NCBI GenBank assembly: GCA_020465985.1
Contig: JAANYP010004399.1
Location: 1-64,000 of the forward strand
DNA: 64,000 nucleotides
Reading direction: 5' to 3'
Source of the DNA: Centrapalus pauciflorus
Taxonomy: Eukaryota > Streptophyta > Magnoliopsida > Asterales > Asteraceae
The translations under genes were made by a program, and so were the position numbers. The notes beneath the pieces are model-generated. The model ran no database searches. It was not told the DNA's origin and saw only the letters and a list, made by a program, of their open reading frames with translations. Within the stretch, counting starts at the first letter, position 1. Each line of letters opens with the position of its first letter. Positions 33,464 to 46,818 of this stretch are shown one piece after another.

Positions 33464-36400
33464 TCAATGTGGAGGTCCTGGAACTCTGGCATGGTCTGTA
33501 GATTCACAGAGTCGAAGGATGACGTCAAATCGTCTAACCACTTGTCTCATATGTAGCCGTTCGTTCACGAGTTCAATGCCGCTGTGGGTATCCTGAATTT
33601 CCTTCGGTGAGCATCTGAGTTCTGGATGTGGTTGAGCATCATATTCTTGAACTTTTCGAGAAGGCGCAACTCTAACCATTTTGAGAGTACCATCGGAATA
33701 ACAAGGAAGATCCTCAAAGCGCATGAACCTTTTGTAGCCTTTCTGATTCACAAAAATGACACCTGGGCCTCCTCTGAAGATAACTCTGTAGGCAGGATGG
33801 TGGGCGAGAAGGAAGCTATCTTGGTCAGGTGCTCGTAGGCCAAATTTAACCATCGCGCTCTCTATCGCCATTTGAAAATCTCTGAGGCACATGATAATAG
33901 AGCGGCGGTTCATACTTCTAATTTGGGCGCCTACGGCAGTCATGTGAGACATACGCTTCTTAATATGATGTTTCAATCGGTCGTGTAAGAATTCAACGTC
34001 GTCCACACTTATGAAGTCCAAGTCATTCTCGAAGAACTCCTCGACTGTGCCATCTTCTCTTTCTACCTGAAAGGCAGGATAGAATACTTTTGCTCTTCTG
34101 CACATGGTGATGGTCATGAGTTTCTTTATCTTTGATTTTGAGACTTTGGATCTTCTTTTCCTGAGCATTAATTGATTGTATTCGGCCTGTTCAGCTTTGG
34201 ATACGTTGGTCAGTTCCATTAGTAAGCGCCTGTTGAAAGACCCTGGCTTTTTTCTAAACACCATCTTAAAACGTTCTTCTAGGAACGGATTCTGAAATTG
34301 CTCCAGAGGAAACTTTTGAAGGAATACTTTGAGGCCCTGAACAGGGGGTTCTTCTACTTCTGATTTTTTTAGCTTCTAACAGTTTTAAGATTGTCCCCAT
34401 CGTTCTTGTCTTAGTTCCTCTTTCTCTTCAGGTGGTAGATTTTGTACCTCACCTTTTGAATATCGGCCTACCCAATACATATCATCTCTCCTATATTCAC
34501 TGGGTCCTAAAGGAGTCTCATCAAAGCAATCTACCCTCTTGGTTTGTGAAGGACCTGGTTGTTGAGTTTGTTGGACTAAAGGAGGACTTTGAGATCTTGG
34601 TGGGCTTTGGACTAGATGGGATTCTTTTAGTGATGGGGGAGCTTGGATGGATGTTAAAATTTCTTGTTGTGGAGCTGGTGGTGGTGAGTTTAGGAAATCA
34701 AAGGAGGAAGATGATGATTTTTTAGGTGATTCGGGCTCAGGCTAAGGAATGATTAAAGGTTCGTTGTCCTCAGTATCGGAGTCTGACTCAGACACAAATA
34801 TGATTTAAACCTTTTCGTGTACGGGTTCGAACTCAACCAAAGCTGTCATTGGATCCAGTAGAGCTGGACCCTCGAACATGGGCTCGTCTTCTATCATCAT
34901 TTATTCATGAGTCTCTTGCATCTTTTCCCCTGACCCCTGAACCTCTGTAGATTCTGATTCTGCTCCCCTACAATCAACATAGGGTCCTCAGACAGAGTTT
35001 TATGGGGCTTCTCCCCCTTATGGCGATCCTGGTCGTCCTGATCGTCATGCTTTCGTTTCTGGGACTCAGCCTGAGGACAACACTGTAGCTCGATGACTGC
35101 CAAATCTAGACAGTCTATTCGGGAGTTCAGTTGCTCCTGGACTTGAAGGATAAGGCGGTTCTGCGCGTCTATTTTGTCGGAGAACTCTTGTATCATGATT
35201 TGGACTGAACGGGTCCCTGGTGGAGGCACATCCTCAGAAGCGACACCATTGCCCTTAATTAATGATAAAAGAGCGGTATGTCATTCCTCGGCAGCCTCCT
35301 TATGGGCATCCAGGGCAGCCTGGGTGACAACACCGGCAGCACGTATAGCTGCCATTAACATCTCGATAGATATTTGGAGATGGCCTGAAGTGGATGGCGT
35401 AGATGGAGCCACTTCAGGTCTTCCTTCTGTCATTTCTGGCTCCACTATAGGATGCGCAGATCCAGAAGTTTGTGGAGCTGCCACAGAGGCAGCTCTAGGG
35501 GATGCCACAAAGGCATCGTGCGATGTGTGTATGGGTGGGGAGGGAATCGTGAAAGAAAGAGGTTCGGTCACGTGGGGCGGAGTGTGACCTCGTTCAACAC
35601 CGCCACTCTCCGAATGAGAGGGCAATGACATACGTAGTATATCCCCGTGGAATGAAGTAGCACCCTGTTGGGAGGATGCTAAGTGGGTGGTGGGGGTTAG
35701 TTCGACCATTGGACTAATGGTCTTCGAGTGGGTTGTCCGGATGATTGGGCTGCGGTCGCCCTCAGATGTTACTTCTATCCCTCGCACAACAGAGACGGTT
35801 CGTTCAGAATCCGCCGCCTCTGCTGCCTCACCTTCTTCTCCCTCGATCACACGCACAGTCTCCCACTCACCTAACCCCATGGATTGATCTACTTCCGCCA
35901 CATCTCCCTCTTCCTCACTCAATCTATCCTCACCTTCCGACTGGGTATGCTCAGTCAGATCCGACTGGGCCTCATCCGGATAAAACTCTCTAATATATGC
36001 CCGAACCCTTTCCTTTTGCATTGCCCTTAGAATAAGGGACAGTGTGATAGTCATTACCGGCACCGAGGGAGCCCCTTTTGGCAGATTGAGCTTTTGGATT
36101 GCCACAGTTGGGTAGACATCTGCCTCTGGACGCTCATGAATGTTGTCATCATTGTCCATGCCATTTTGGATGATCAGCTGTAGAAAACGTTGGAGAGGGA
36201 TGTATTTTCGCCCTCGTTTGGTGCCCCTCTCCATATGAACTCTCTTTAATTCCTCGAAGAGGAATGCTGCATAATCCACGTGGTGGTCGAATGCAAGGCC
36301 AGTGAACATGGCTAGGACTTGAGCCGATGCAGAGTCGTGGCCAGAATGCTTTGCAGTGAAGCATTTATTGATGACGTCGAACAGAATCCTTCAATGAGAC

Positions 36401-36891
36401 TGGAGATTCTTGATTTTGAAATCGGAGGGTTTGGTAAGAGGGCCGTCATTTCCTAATGTTTGTTTTTCAGAGAGGGTTTCTTGGACGGAAGGAATGGGAG
36501 CAAAGTGAAGGCGGGTTGGCAAATAGGCTTCGGCGGGTAGGTGAAGTATATGGCGTATGGCAGTGGTGGTTATTTTGACTGGGACACAGTCGATGGTGGT
36601 AGTGAAGTGAGGTTCGGCATCAGGGACAAACTGCAACCGGTTCCAGAATTGTTGCAGGTAGATTTGGGGAACGACGATAGCTGTTGAAAGGGAGTAGTAG
36701 ATTGGGTGGTGAGTGAGGATGTCGAAGGCTAGTGTTTGAGGTTCTTCGGTGAGGATGGACACGTCAAGCTGCCAATTATGTGGCATGAACTCAACGAATT
36801 CTGCTTGTGCAAGAATAGATTCTTCGGGTAGTTGGGCATTATTGTTGGGAATGGGGGGATGGGGTATGGTAAGAACGATAGCGGATTCCAT
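33464..36891 (-). pseudogene. Element D env-like / additional ORF (about 1140 codons, broken)
   Basis: Homologue of the C gene at 29124-32555, with almost the same length. ATG at 36891-36889 (MESAIVLTIPHPP), five bases after a splice-acceptor-like TTTACAG. Open pieces: 36891-36391 (ended by TGG-to-TGA), 36309-35281, 35229-34897 and 34264-33464. The last piece holds the basic C-terminal domain intact to its natural stop just before the PPT. The coiled coil is near 35100-35200. Function unknown; no membrane features recognised. Confidence 0.75.
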
Positions 36892-36896
36892 GATTC

Positions 36897-37925
36897 CTGT
36901 AAAGGTGCATCAAAGTTAGAACTAAAGACTTTAAATGATAAGACATTGATATGAAGTCTAGATAAGTATTAAATAGAAACTGCCTGTTCTGTTTAAAGCA
37001 TTGGGTCTTTATTAGTAGAATAAAATTCTACTGAATAAAGGCCAAAGTCAATCGTTAAGAGACCAATGTTAGAACAGACATTTTCACTCAAACACTAATC
37101 CTAACTCTAATCAATGGTGCACCGGAATGAAAATCTTTTTGGATTATTGATTTATAATGAAAATGCAAAAAATGAAAAATTGAAAAATATGCTAAGTGTT
37201 GGATTTCGGATGGACCGAATTCGGATGAACAGTGCCACCGAATTCGGATCCTGCCGAAATCCGGATGATGAATGATGATATGATATGTGAGGGTCCGAAT
37301 TCGGATGATGTGGTTGGTGCTGGACCGCATTCGGATGGGGATGCAAATTCGGATTAGGACCGAAATCGGAGTGGATGCATGTAATGAAAATGAATGGACT
37401 GAATTCGGATGTAACACAGAATTCGGATGGGGACCGAATTCGGATCCCATCCGATTTTGGATGAACATTACTGAGGGACCGAATTCGGATGTAATGAAAA
37501 TGAATGGACTTAATGAACATTTTGAAACTTTTCTGAGGGACCGAATTCGGATCAACAGTGGTCCGAGTTCGGATGCACAGTGTCCGAATTCGGTCGATGA
37601 TGTGTGAAAAATATTGAAATTGTCTAAGTGGGACATTCGAATTCGGGGCTTGGTCTGAATTCGGACGTCCGAATTACAGCAGTTCATTAAATACATTCAT
37701 GCAGCATGCAACGTGAACAGTTAAAATTTTGATAAAAATGCATGAAAATGAAGATCCTAGACTAAAATCAAGTAAGGAACAATTTATATAACTACAACTA
37801 AGTAAACAAAACACACTAAATGTCCTAAAATTAATAAAAACCGAAATGAAAAACTACTAAAAATTTAAAAATCAAACATACAATATATGAAGTTAAATGC
37901 TAAAATAAAGTAAGAAACATGTTAC
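36897..37925 (-). other. Candidate leader intron of env-like gene carrying CCGAATTCGG array (element D)
   Basis: Donor ACCAG|GTAACATG at 37925, acceptor CTTTACAG ending at 36897. It is 1029 bp long. Bases 37190-37690 carry the CCGAATTCGG array. It is the counterpart of 28054-29122 in C. Confidence 0.6.
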
Positions 37926-38101
37926 CTGGTAGTGCCGATGACAAAATAAGCAAGAAAAACGAAGAAACGAGATGGTTCAAAAAGCTTGAAGGACGGTTAT
38001 GGAGGATTTGGGCGGTGGTGGTCGACGAAAGCAAAGAGAGAAGAAAGGACTGAAAAAGCTTGAAGAAGAAGAAATGAGTTCTTTGACCATTGACCCGCCC
38101 C

Positions 38102-38110
38102 TTTTTAAAG
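38102..38110 (-). promoter_or_regulatory. Putative private promoter of env-like gene (element D)
   Basis: TTTAAAAAG followed by GGGCGGGTCAA on the - strand, conserved with 27878-27886 in C. Confidence 0.45.
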
Positions 38111-38863
38111 GAAGCGGGTCGGGTCGGGTCTGAGGGATCCGCGCCCAGAAGTACATGGGCAGCCGGATATTGAACATACCACACACACAAAACACAACAA
38201 ATATATTGGGCTTTTAGAAAAAAATTGAAACAAGATTTTTAATAAGATAATTTTGGCCCAATTTATCACATCTTTTTGTATTTCTCTTTGAAACAAAAAT
38301 AAGCAATTGCAAAATAAAATATTTTTGATATTTTCTTTTAGCAATTAAGTTAAGACAAAACTAAAATAAAAATAAGATGAGATAAAATATTTTTGTCTTT
38401 TTGATAAATTTAAACAACAAAAATCTTTTTGGGATTTTCTGACCTATTAACTTAAATTTTAAAATAAACTAAAAAGTATCAACCTAAAATTTAAAAATGT
38501 AACTAATAGAAATAATAAAAGTAAAAGAGAACAAAGAATTATAAAAATTAACATCCTAACTATACTACCCCTCAAATAAATATCGCTTCTCTTCTTTTAT
38601 CCTTTTCAGATTAAATTGTTGAACCTTTTTAGCCTTAAAGATACAGACAAACCTGGATTATATTTGCGTCCCACTCAGTGATGAATAATTCACACAGCAA
38701 TTTGTCAGGATCATTAATTATTAAAAATGTACATAGATAAGGAAATATTGAGTTTTAATTTTGTGACAGAATCCTTAAATTTAAATAACATATATTTTCT
38801 AAAATATAAGAAATTTCAAACATGATAGATTGAAATAGAATTATTTAAGACAATATATGATAT
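38111..38863 (-). other. Element D pol-env interval, no gene
   Basis: AT-rich counterpart of 27151-27870. The internal PPT-like run survives as TTTGAGGGGTAGT near 38570 with one interrupting T. No ORF is supported. Confidence 0.6.
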
Positions 38864-41749
38864 TTAACTGAAAGGCGGATTCAACATGCCGATATGGGAT
38901 ACTAAATACAACTCAATCGTTCCCTTTTCTACGTGATCTTTAATAAAATGATACCTGATATCTATGTGTTTCGTTCGAGAGTGCTGCACGGGATTGCAAG
39001 AGATGCCAATTGCACTTCGAGAATCGCAGTAAATTGGAATATTGGTGAGTGAGAATCCATAATCGCGTAATTGTGTTCTCATCCACACCACTTGAGAGCA
39101 ACAGCTTGCAGCTGCTACATACTCAGCCTCAGCTGTGGATGTGGAAACACAATTCTGCTTTTTGGAGGACCAACTCACCGGTCTGTCTCCCAAGAACTGT
39201 ATTCCTCCCGACTTGCTTTTTCTGTCAACTCTACAACCTGCAAAATCAACATCTTAAAAAGCGGTAAGATCAAAATCGGTTCCCTTTGGATACCATAGAC
39301 CAAGATCGGGTGTACCCTTAAGATAACAAAAAATGCGTTTTACCGCAGTTAGGTGTGATTCTTTCGGGTCGGTCTGAAAGCGAGCACAAAGACATGTTGA
39401 AAACATTATATCAGGCCTACTACCAGTCAGATACAGTAAGGATCCTATCATCCCTCTGTAAGTTGTATTATCGACACTTTTCCCAGAAGGATCGGTGTCT
39501 AACTTACAGTTCGAGGCCATGGGAGTTGCGATACTCGTGCAAGAGTCTAACTTATACTTTTTGAGAATGTCAAGAGTATATTTTGACTGATTGACAAAAA
39601 TCCCATTCTCAAGTTGTTTGACTTGTAATCCGAGGAAAAAATTCATTTCCCCCATCATACTCATCTCGAACCTGGACTCCATTAGGGCTGAAAAATCATT
39701 ACAGAAATTACTGTCAGTAGATCCAAATATAATGTCGTCGACATATATTTGTACTAGCATTATGTGTGGGCCTTCCTTTTTCGTGAACAGAGTTGTGTCC
39801 ACCACACCATTGCTGAAACCAGCAGAGATAAGAAAATTAGAGAGACTATCATACCATGCGTGAGGTGCTTGTTTGAAACCATAGAGGGCTTTATCTGACA
39901 CATAAACATGGTCAGGTTTATGTGTGTCAACAAAGCCTTGTGGTTGTTCAACGTACACCTCTTCGTTAAGTTCACCGTTAAGAAAGGCTGTCTTGACGTC
40001 CATCTGGTACACTTTGAAGTCCTTGTGTGCCGCGTACGCCAAAAAGATTCTGATCGCTTCGATCCGTGCAATTGGAGCGAAGGCCTCGTCATAATATATC
40101 CCTTCTTGTTGTCGGTAGCCTTTGGCAACAAGTCTCGCTTTATTCCTTATCACAATGCCGTTCTCATCTCGTTTGTTCTTATAGATCCACTAAGTTCCGA
40201 TCACTGTACGGTCTTTTGGTTTGGGAACTAACCGCCATACTCTGAGCTGTTCAAACTGGTTGAGCTCTTCTTGCATTGCAACAATCCAGTCTAGGTCTTT
40301 TAGGGCTTCATCCACACGAGCAGGCTCTATCATACTAAGGAATGATGCGAAGAGACATTCGTTAGCAGACGCCCTACGTGTTTGGACTCCAGTTGTAACA
40401 TCACCAATGATCTGATCGGTTGGGTGACTTCGGGTCCATTTAGTCTCGTGTGGAAGGGGTGCTCGGGATGGAATCTTAGTGGTTAAAGTGGGGATTGATG
40501 AAGATTCATGGTCAATGGTTTCAAGTGATGGTACTACTGGTTCCGGTTCGAGTTCCGAGTGTTCAGATGAAGGAAGGATATTTGGCATTATATGTGAGGG
40601 TATTACAGGAGTAGATTCAACTGCGGATGTATCGGTGGATGATGTTGATTGATGAGGGTATGATGTGGATGAAGATGGAGCTATTAAACTTTGTGGAGCA
40701 GTTGAATTGGTTGGATTACCTACATTATTGACAACATTAGACACATTAGAATTAGGAACGAAAAATTCTACGTAAAAAGAATCAAATAAATTAACTAAAT
40801 CGGAAGAAGAAAAAGAAGTAGGATGAGTAGAAGAGTCTCCAGGCATTTGTGTAATGCGAGGTCCTGTATGATCAACTTCAGGTGCTAGTTCAGCCAACTC
40901 ATCAAATGTGACATGCACACTTTCATTGACTGTCCTGGTTCGGGTATTGTATGCACGATAAGCCTTCGAGTTTGATGAGTATCCAATGAAGATTGCTTCA
41001 TCTGCTTTTTCGTTGAATTTTCCGAGGATGTCTTTATCGTTCAACACATAGCACCTGCAACCAAATACACGTAAGTACTTGATAAAAGGCACTTTATTCA
41101 TAAAGAGTTGATAAGGAGTTTTATTGAAGCGCTTATGGATAATGGAGTGATTCTGTGTATAGCAAGCTGCTTTCGTTGATGGTTCGGGTTTTAGTTTGTG
41201 AGATGATCGTTTCATCTTTCCTTTTTCACAAGCTCCACAAAGATGGTCTTTTTCATAACGCAATTCAGGGAGACCTTTGACCAGTTGTTTCGCAGCCAGC
41301 TTGTTGATATTGTCAAAGTTCAAGTGGGATAACCTTCGATGCCACAACCAAGAGTCTTTTGAAGAGGCTTTTGATAATAGGCAAATGCTATCCTTTACTA
41401 TGAGCTTGGCTACGTCTATGGTTTAAAGGTAAGAGTTGCGGGAACCAGATAAGATTTCTTTTCCATCCATACTCGTTACACTGCAGTTCTTAGCCCTAAA
41501 CGTTACCTCTAGTCCTTTATCACAGAGTTGTCCTATGCTAAATAGATTATGCGATAATCCATCAACATAGTCAACATCCTTGATGACTAGATTTATTAGA
41601 ACTAATTCCCCGTATCCTTTTATATGAGCCTGATGGTTGTTCCCGAATTTTACCGTCCCGCAATATTGTTCAACTACGTTGGACAACAATTCTCTTGTCC
41701 CAGTCATATGCTTGGAGCAATCCGAATCCATATACCAGATGGATTTAGC
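38864..41749 (-). pseudogene. pol: Element D pol lacking the integrase catalytic core
   Basis: Starts at the candidate acceptor (41749). The protease motif reads DSD where other copies have DSG. GAG-pre-integrase is present. The integrase catalytic core is then missing: EPSTK joins directly to ACYTQN, an in-frame loss of about 411 bp (137 codons) relative to C. The RT is otherwise complete, with YVDD near 39740. Further damage: AAG-to-TAG near 40190, TCA-to-TAA near 39254, and a second in-frame loss of 23 codons in the RNase H tail (ELY joined to LVSHIGML, near 38900). It could not have encoded a working integrase. Confidence 0.85.
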
Positions 41750-42027
41750 CTGAAAAGCAAATAAATTCATATAATGAAAAACTATATGCATTCATACACA
41801 TCCATCTTTTATTTGCTATCAACCGTGTTCTGAACCGAGATGTTCAGAAAACATGATGAGTTAAGACCGGGTCCTGAGCTGTGTGCACAGAAGCCAAACG
41901 TGTCGGTTTAAGCACAACCGACAAGCAGAAGAACGGGTCCTAGTCTATGGTAACTAGAAGCCAATTCATTGAAGAACGGGTCTTGATCAGAAGTAACCAG
42001 GAACCATCTGCATAAAGATCACACAAC
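41750..42027 (-). other. Candidate GT-AG intron joining gag and pol (element D)
   Basis: Donor AAA|GTTGTGTG after WVPK, acceptor GCTTTTCAG|GCTAAA. It is 278 bp long and phase 0 on both sides, as in C. Confidence 0.55.
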
Positions 42028-44346
42028 TTTGGGTACCCATCTCAATATGGGTCCCTTTTTGTTAGGAGTTCCAGATGTATATGGCACGTGTGCAGTATTA
42101 GGAACCCATTTAGCATTTATGTGTGATCCGGATGCATAGCCTTTTGGAATCCATTGAAGATTGGATTTATTGGGCTTTGGAACCTTAGGCGATGAAATTA
42201 CCTCGGTTTTTGACTTTTTGAGACCTTTTTGACCTTTGCTTTGGTTTTGGGCCTCGGCAACGGACATGTCTCATTTTTATTTGTGGCTGATGATGCAACA
42301 TTTTCTATTTTCTTTTTCCGAATTCTTTTAACATGATATGGCACATAAGCATTCATTTCAGGAACTTGACGTCTAAAACGAGTTGGACATAAATTAAACA
42401 AGTCACTGAAAGAGTACTTTAAACAAACAGAAGAATTCGATACATTGTTACACACATTGTTTTCAGAGATTACATACATCCTATCTCTAGAAACAAATTC
42501 ACTTGGCATTACAGCGTTCTTCACAAAAAAAACTTGAAAAATCCAGCATGGTGGTTTTAGGAACTCTTCTTACATAATCTGTAGGAACAAAATGATTAGA
42601 GTCAGTATGCATGGAAGATTTAGACTTTACAGATTTTTCTTTTTGTTGGTGAGTGGGTTTCTTAAAAGACTTGGATTGGATCTGAGCCTTTTTAGAAACC
42701 TCAGCTTTAAAAGGTTTTGAGCACTCACCTTTACAACTGATAGAAGAAGTTTCAGCTTTAGTCTTACCTTTGTTTGAATGAGAAACTGTTTGTTCTTTTG
42801 AAAAATCTTTCAATGTTTGAGAAACCATGTCAAATATTTCTTTGTAGACAGTTAATTCCACAGATTGTTGAAAAGTTTGATTTACCAATTTTTCTTCGCT
42901 CTTAAGAAGAGCTTCTTGAAGGTCAAGAGTTTTCTTTTGAGACGACTTCAATTCCTTTTCTAAAACAGTAAAAAGATGTTGAAGAACTTTTGTAGGAATA
43001 TACAGTCGAGGAATTGGTTTTACAGGTTCTGCTTTCATTTCAGCATCTGAATAACTTGACAAAAAGTCTTCCTCTAAAGTGGGTACTCTAGATGGATAAC
43101 TCTCGTTAGGTTCTTCATATTGAAAAGATATTTCTTTTTCTTTGTTTTCAACACGTTTCTCGTCCTCTTGCTTTAAAACATCTTTTGATGACTCAAAAAA
43201 GAAAGATTTAAGTCCAACTCCCATATAATTCATGTCATAAAATACAGGTAAAACTTTTTGAGCCTTTTCCAAATATTTAGGATCTTTAAAACCGAATCCT
43301 TGTTTAGAATGGTAAAACCTAGTTTTTTTGGGCTGATTCAAGTGAATAGTTTGTTCAGTTTTACCCCTTTTTAAAAATGCATCGTCAATGGTCTTTATTC
43401 GTGAATACAAACTTATTCTTTTTTCTTCTATCATTTTATATTTTTCTAAACTGTCTATATTTTCCATACTTACTGTCTCTAATTGTTTTGAAAGTACATA
43501 TATTTTTTCTTTTAAAGAGAGTTTATCATTAGACAACCTATCCATACAAGATTCAAGCTATATATTCCTATCCTGAACATCTACTTTTTCGATTAGCATC
43601 TGTTTTATTACATTGTGATTAGTTAACCACTTTGATTGATATAATTCAGACGACTCTTTTAAAGTTTGAGCTAGATGTTCAGCCTGCACACACTTTTCAG
43701 TTTCAACATTTAACCTAGTTTCTAGATCAAGTATATGTGTGTGCAATGTACATTCAGTATTTACAAATAAATTATTTACAAGCTCTTGAATGTAACAGGA
43801 ATATACCTCTTGTGTCTCTGAACCGGATGATGAACATTCGGGATCGTCGGTTTTGACCATCAGACATGCTGGTGGATTTGTTGTTGTCTCCCCCTCATCA
43901 GCACTGTCTGAATCCGAAGTAGTGGAAGTGGCAGAATGATCCAACCCCAGATGATCAACCATATAACAATTCTTGCCCTTATCATCCTCCTCGTCGGTAT
44001 CTTCAGCATCCCATTAGTCTTCCTGGGCGACGAGAGCCATGGCATCGGTCCTTTTCTTAGCGGCTTCCAACTTCCGCTCATAGTAGCCTACGTCCCTGTC
44101 ACGCTCCGCGTCATTAGCTAGTTCTCTTTCAACCTTAGATGCGAGAACAGGGGGGTCATTCTCGGGTCTAGCCGCGATTTCCCGATAGTAGATAACGGGG
44201 CCTTCAGAGATGGATTGAAGCATAAGGTTTCCAAGGGGTTGCATACCGACAAATTATAGGAACCGGGACTTCCATTATTCGTACTCATCAGGATACAGAA
44301 CAGGTGGTCTGTTCTCGGATCCGAGTACTAGAGCTTCACGAGACAT
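42019..44346 (-). pseudogene. gag: Element D gag with 1.1-kb in-frame deletion
   Basis: ATG at 44346-44344 (MSREALVLGSENRPP). It is homologous to C gag, but residues from AERDR jump to YYERKLE, deleting most of the capsid domain, the Arg/Asp repeat and the zinc knuckle (about 1,119 bp, a multiple of three, with AGAGAC present at both ends in C). It has several point stops (for example Gln and Lys codons near 44275 and 44257, TAC-to-TAG near 43558). The coiled-coil region (43545-42499) and WVPKVV tail remain. Confidence 0.8.
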
Positions 44347-45476
44347 GATTGAGGGTGCTGATTGAATCAAATAAGATCTTGAAGGTGGACACTTGAATCA
44401 GATGGACTGGACTACGGATGAATAGTACACTGGATGGTACTAACTCGGATAAAGGTTTTGAGTTTGGATTGAGCCAAATTCGGATGGATAGCGATTCGGA
44501 CAGGGGCCGAATATCGGATGAACACTTGGTTTGGATGGATAACAATTCGGACAGGGGCCGAATTCGGATGAACACTTGGTTCGGACAGGGCAGGGACCTA
44601 GTTCGGATGAGTGAAGCTAGATGAACCGAATTCGGTTGACCCGGATTCGGATTAACAGTGGGTACTTAGGATGGATGAAGGAACCGAATTCGGATGGTCC
44701 GGATTCAGGTGAACTGTGTCTATTTCGGACGAATACTTAGGAAATTGTCCAGGAAGGGGGACCGAATTCGGATGGTCCGGATTCGGTTGGTCCGAAATGG
44801 AAATGGTCTGAAATGAGTATTTAAATTAAAGCACAAGACAAGTTATGAAAATGAAAGTTCCTGTCCTGATCTTCGGATGGTCCGAAGTGCGGATGGGACC
44901 GAAACAGGGTCCGAAATGGGCACTAGGATGGTCCGAAATACACCTAAATGTGGTCCGAAATAGACCTAAATGAGGTCCGAACTAGGGTCGTAAATGGTCC
45001 AAAATTGGTCCGAATTGGGGTCCTAGATGGTCCGAAATGCTACAGTGAGGTCCGAAATACAGCAGGTATTCAACAGATATTAAAATTTCAGAACAGTTCA
45101 GACAACGATTTGAGCAGATTTTTGGCCTAAAATTGTTTCTAAATGATTGGGAAACTATTTTAAACACTTTTTATGTTTTAAAATATACCAAAACACTTAA
45201 TAATCAGTAAAAAACGAGCAAAAACCCACAAAAACCGATTTTTTGAAACTTTAAAAACAGCCGATTTTAATGATGATTTTGATGGAAAGAGTGAACCTAA
45301 TAAGCTCTAAATCAATAGAAGATGATAATGTGATGATTATATGACAATACTAACACAAAAACAGCAGAAAACAGAAGATTAAAAAGCTCTAACCGAAAGA
45401 AATGATGAAGAACTCAAAGAACTCAAGAAAACCCAGCAGAATCCGATTGATTTGGAGTTGAAAATCCACCTTTTTA
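44347..45476 (-). other. Element D leader with CCGAATTCGG array
   Basis: No gene. Motif-dense at about 44400-45060, AT-rich after that. It shows the uninterrupted version of the site where B entered A (GAGCCAAATTCGGATGGATAG near 44470). Confidence 0.8.
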
Positions 45477-45488
45477 GCTCTGATACCA
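45477..45488 (-). promoter_or_regulatory. Element D primer-binding site
   Basis: TGGTATCAGAGC on the - strand next to the LTR. Confidence 0.9.
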
Positions 45489-45490
45489 AT

Positions 45491-45833
45491 TGTTCTAATG
45501 TATTCCCAGTAGAAATCAGCACATGATTGTTTCTTTTATCAAACACAAGAAGAATAATACTCAATAATTGTGTAATGATTAAGAAGACAAAGAGAATGTT
45601 GGGAGTATATTGAAAATGGCGGCTGAGATAATATTCTTTCTTTTCAACCGTGTGTTTCATTACAACCCTAGGAGCCTATTTCTAGGCTCCTTTAATTAAC
45701 TTTAGAGGATAGTCACAATTGGCCCCTCAACTTTTACATTGAAATAAACTACAAAGGAAATAAATACAAGACTAACATTAACAAAATAAATATTACAAAA
45801 TAAGTCCACATGATCGAAATTAAATATCTAACA
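45491..45833 (-). repeat. LTR shared by D (5' LTR) and D' (3' LTR), 343 bp
   Basis: TG...CA LTR with D's PBS on one side and a PPT (45834-45846) on the other. It therefore ends one unit and begins the next. It contains the hairpin 45671-45690 (GGAGCCTA/TAGGCTCC). Confidence 0.9.
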
Positions 45834-45846
45834 ATCTCCCCCTTTT
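45834..45846 (-). promoter_or_regulatory. Polypurine tract of unit D'
   Basis: AAAAGGGGGAGAT run on the - strand, between the D' env-like stop and the shared LTR. Confidence 0.8.
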
Positions 45847-45849
45847 CGA

Positions 45850-46818
45850 TCAACGTGGAGGTCCTGGAACTCTGGCATGGTTTGTAGATTCGCGGAGTCT
45901 AAGGATGACGTCAAATCGTCTAACCACTTGTCTCATGTCTAGCCGTTCGTTCAGGACTTAAATGCCGCTGAGGGTATCATGAATTTCCTTCAGTGAGCAT
46001 CTGAGTTCTGGATCTGGTTGAGCATCATATTCTTGAACTTTTCGAGAAAGCGCAGCTCTAACCATTCTGAGAGTACCACCGGAATAATAGGGAAGATCCT
46101 CAAAACGCATGAACCTTTTGTAGCCTTTCTGATTCACAAAAATGACACCAAGGCCTCCTCTGAAGATAACTCTGTAGGCAGGATGGTGGGCGAGAAGGAA
46201 GCTATCTAGGTCAGGTGCTCATAGGCCAACTTTAACCATCACGCTCTCTATCACCATTTGAAAATCTCTGAGGCACATGATAATAGAGCGGCGGTTCATA
46301 CTACTAATTAGGGCACCTACGGCAGTCATGTGAGACAGACGCTTCTTAATATGATGTTTCAATCAGTCGTGTAAGAATTCAACGTCGTCCACACTTATGA
46401 AGTCCAAGTCATTCTCGAAGAACTCCTCAACTGTCCCATCTTCTCTTTCTACCTTAAAGGCAAGATAGAATACTTTTGCTCTTCTGCACATGGTGATGGT
46501 CATGAGTTTCTTTATCTTTGATTTTGAGACTTTGGATCTTCTTTCCCTGAGCATTAATTGATTGTATTCGGCTTGTTCAGCTTTGGATACGTTGGTCAGT
46601 TCCATTAGTAAGCGCCTGCTGGAAGACCTTGAGTTCTTTCTGAACACCATCTTAAAACGTTCTTCTAGGAACGGACTCTGAAATTGCTTCGGAGGTAACT
46701 TTTGAAGGAATTCTTTGAGGCCCTGAACGGGGGGTTCTTCTACTTCTGATTTTTTAGCTTCTAACAGTTTTAAGATTGTCCCCCGTCGTTCTTGTCTTAG
46801 TTCCTCTTTCTCTTCAAG
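45850..46818 (-). pseudogene. Unit D' env-like C-terminal fragment
   Basis: Close match to 33464-34440 of D (basic C-terminal domain), with stops near 46360 and downstream. It is cut at 46818 and continues as satellite. Nothing else of D' is present. Confidence 0.8.

Larger units (their letters stand above)
33346..45833 (-). mobile_element. Element D: degraded Ty1/copia related to A and C
   Basis: In its direction: 5' LTR 45833-45491, PBS, leader, gag (large deletion), candidate intron, pol (integrase deletion), env promoter and intron, env-like gene, PPT, and only the last 100 bp or so of a 3' LTR (33447-33346). No target duplication is visible because the 3' end is lost and the 5' LTR abuts the tail of another unit. 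It is useful as a second copy for comparison with C. Confidence 0.9.
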
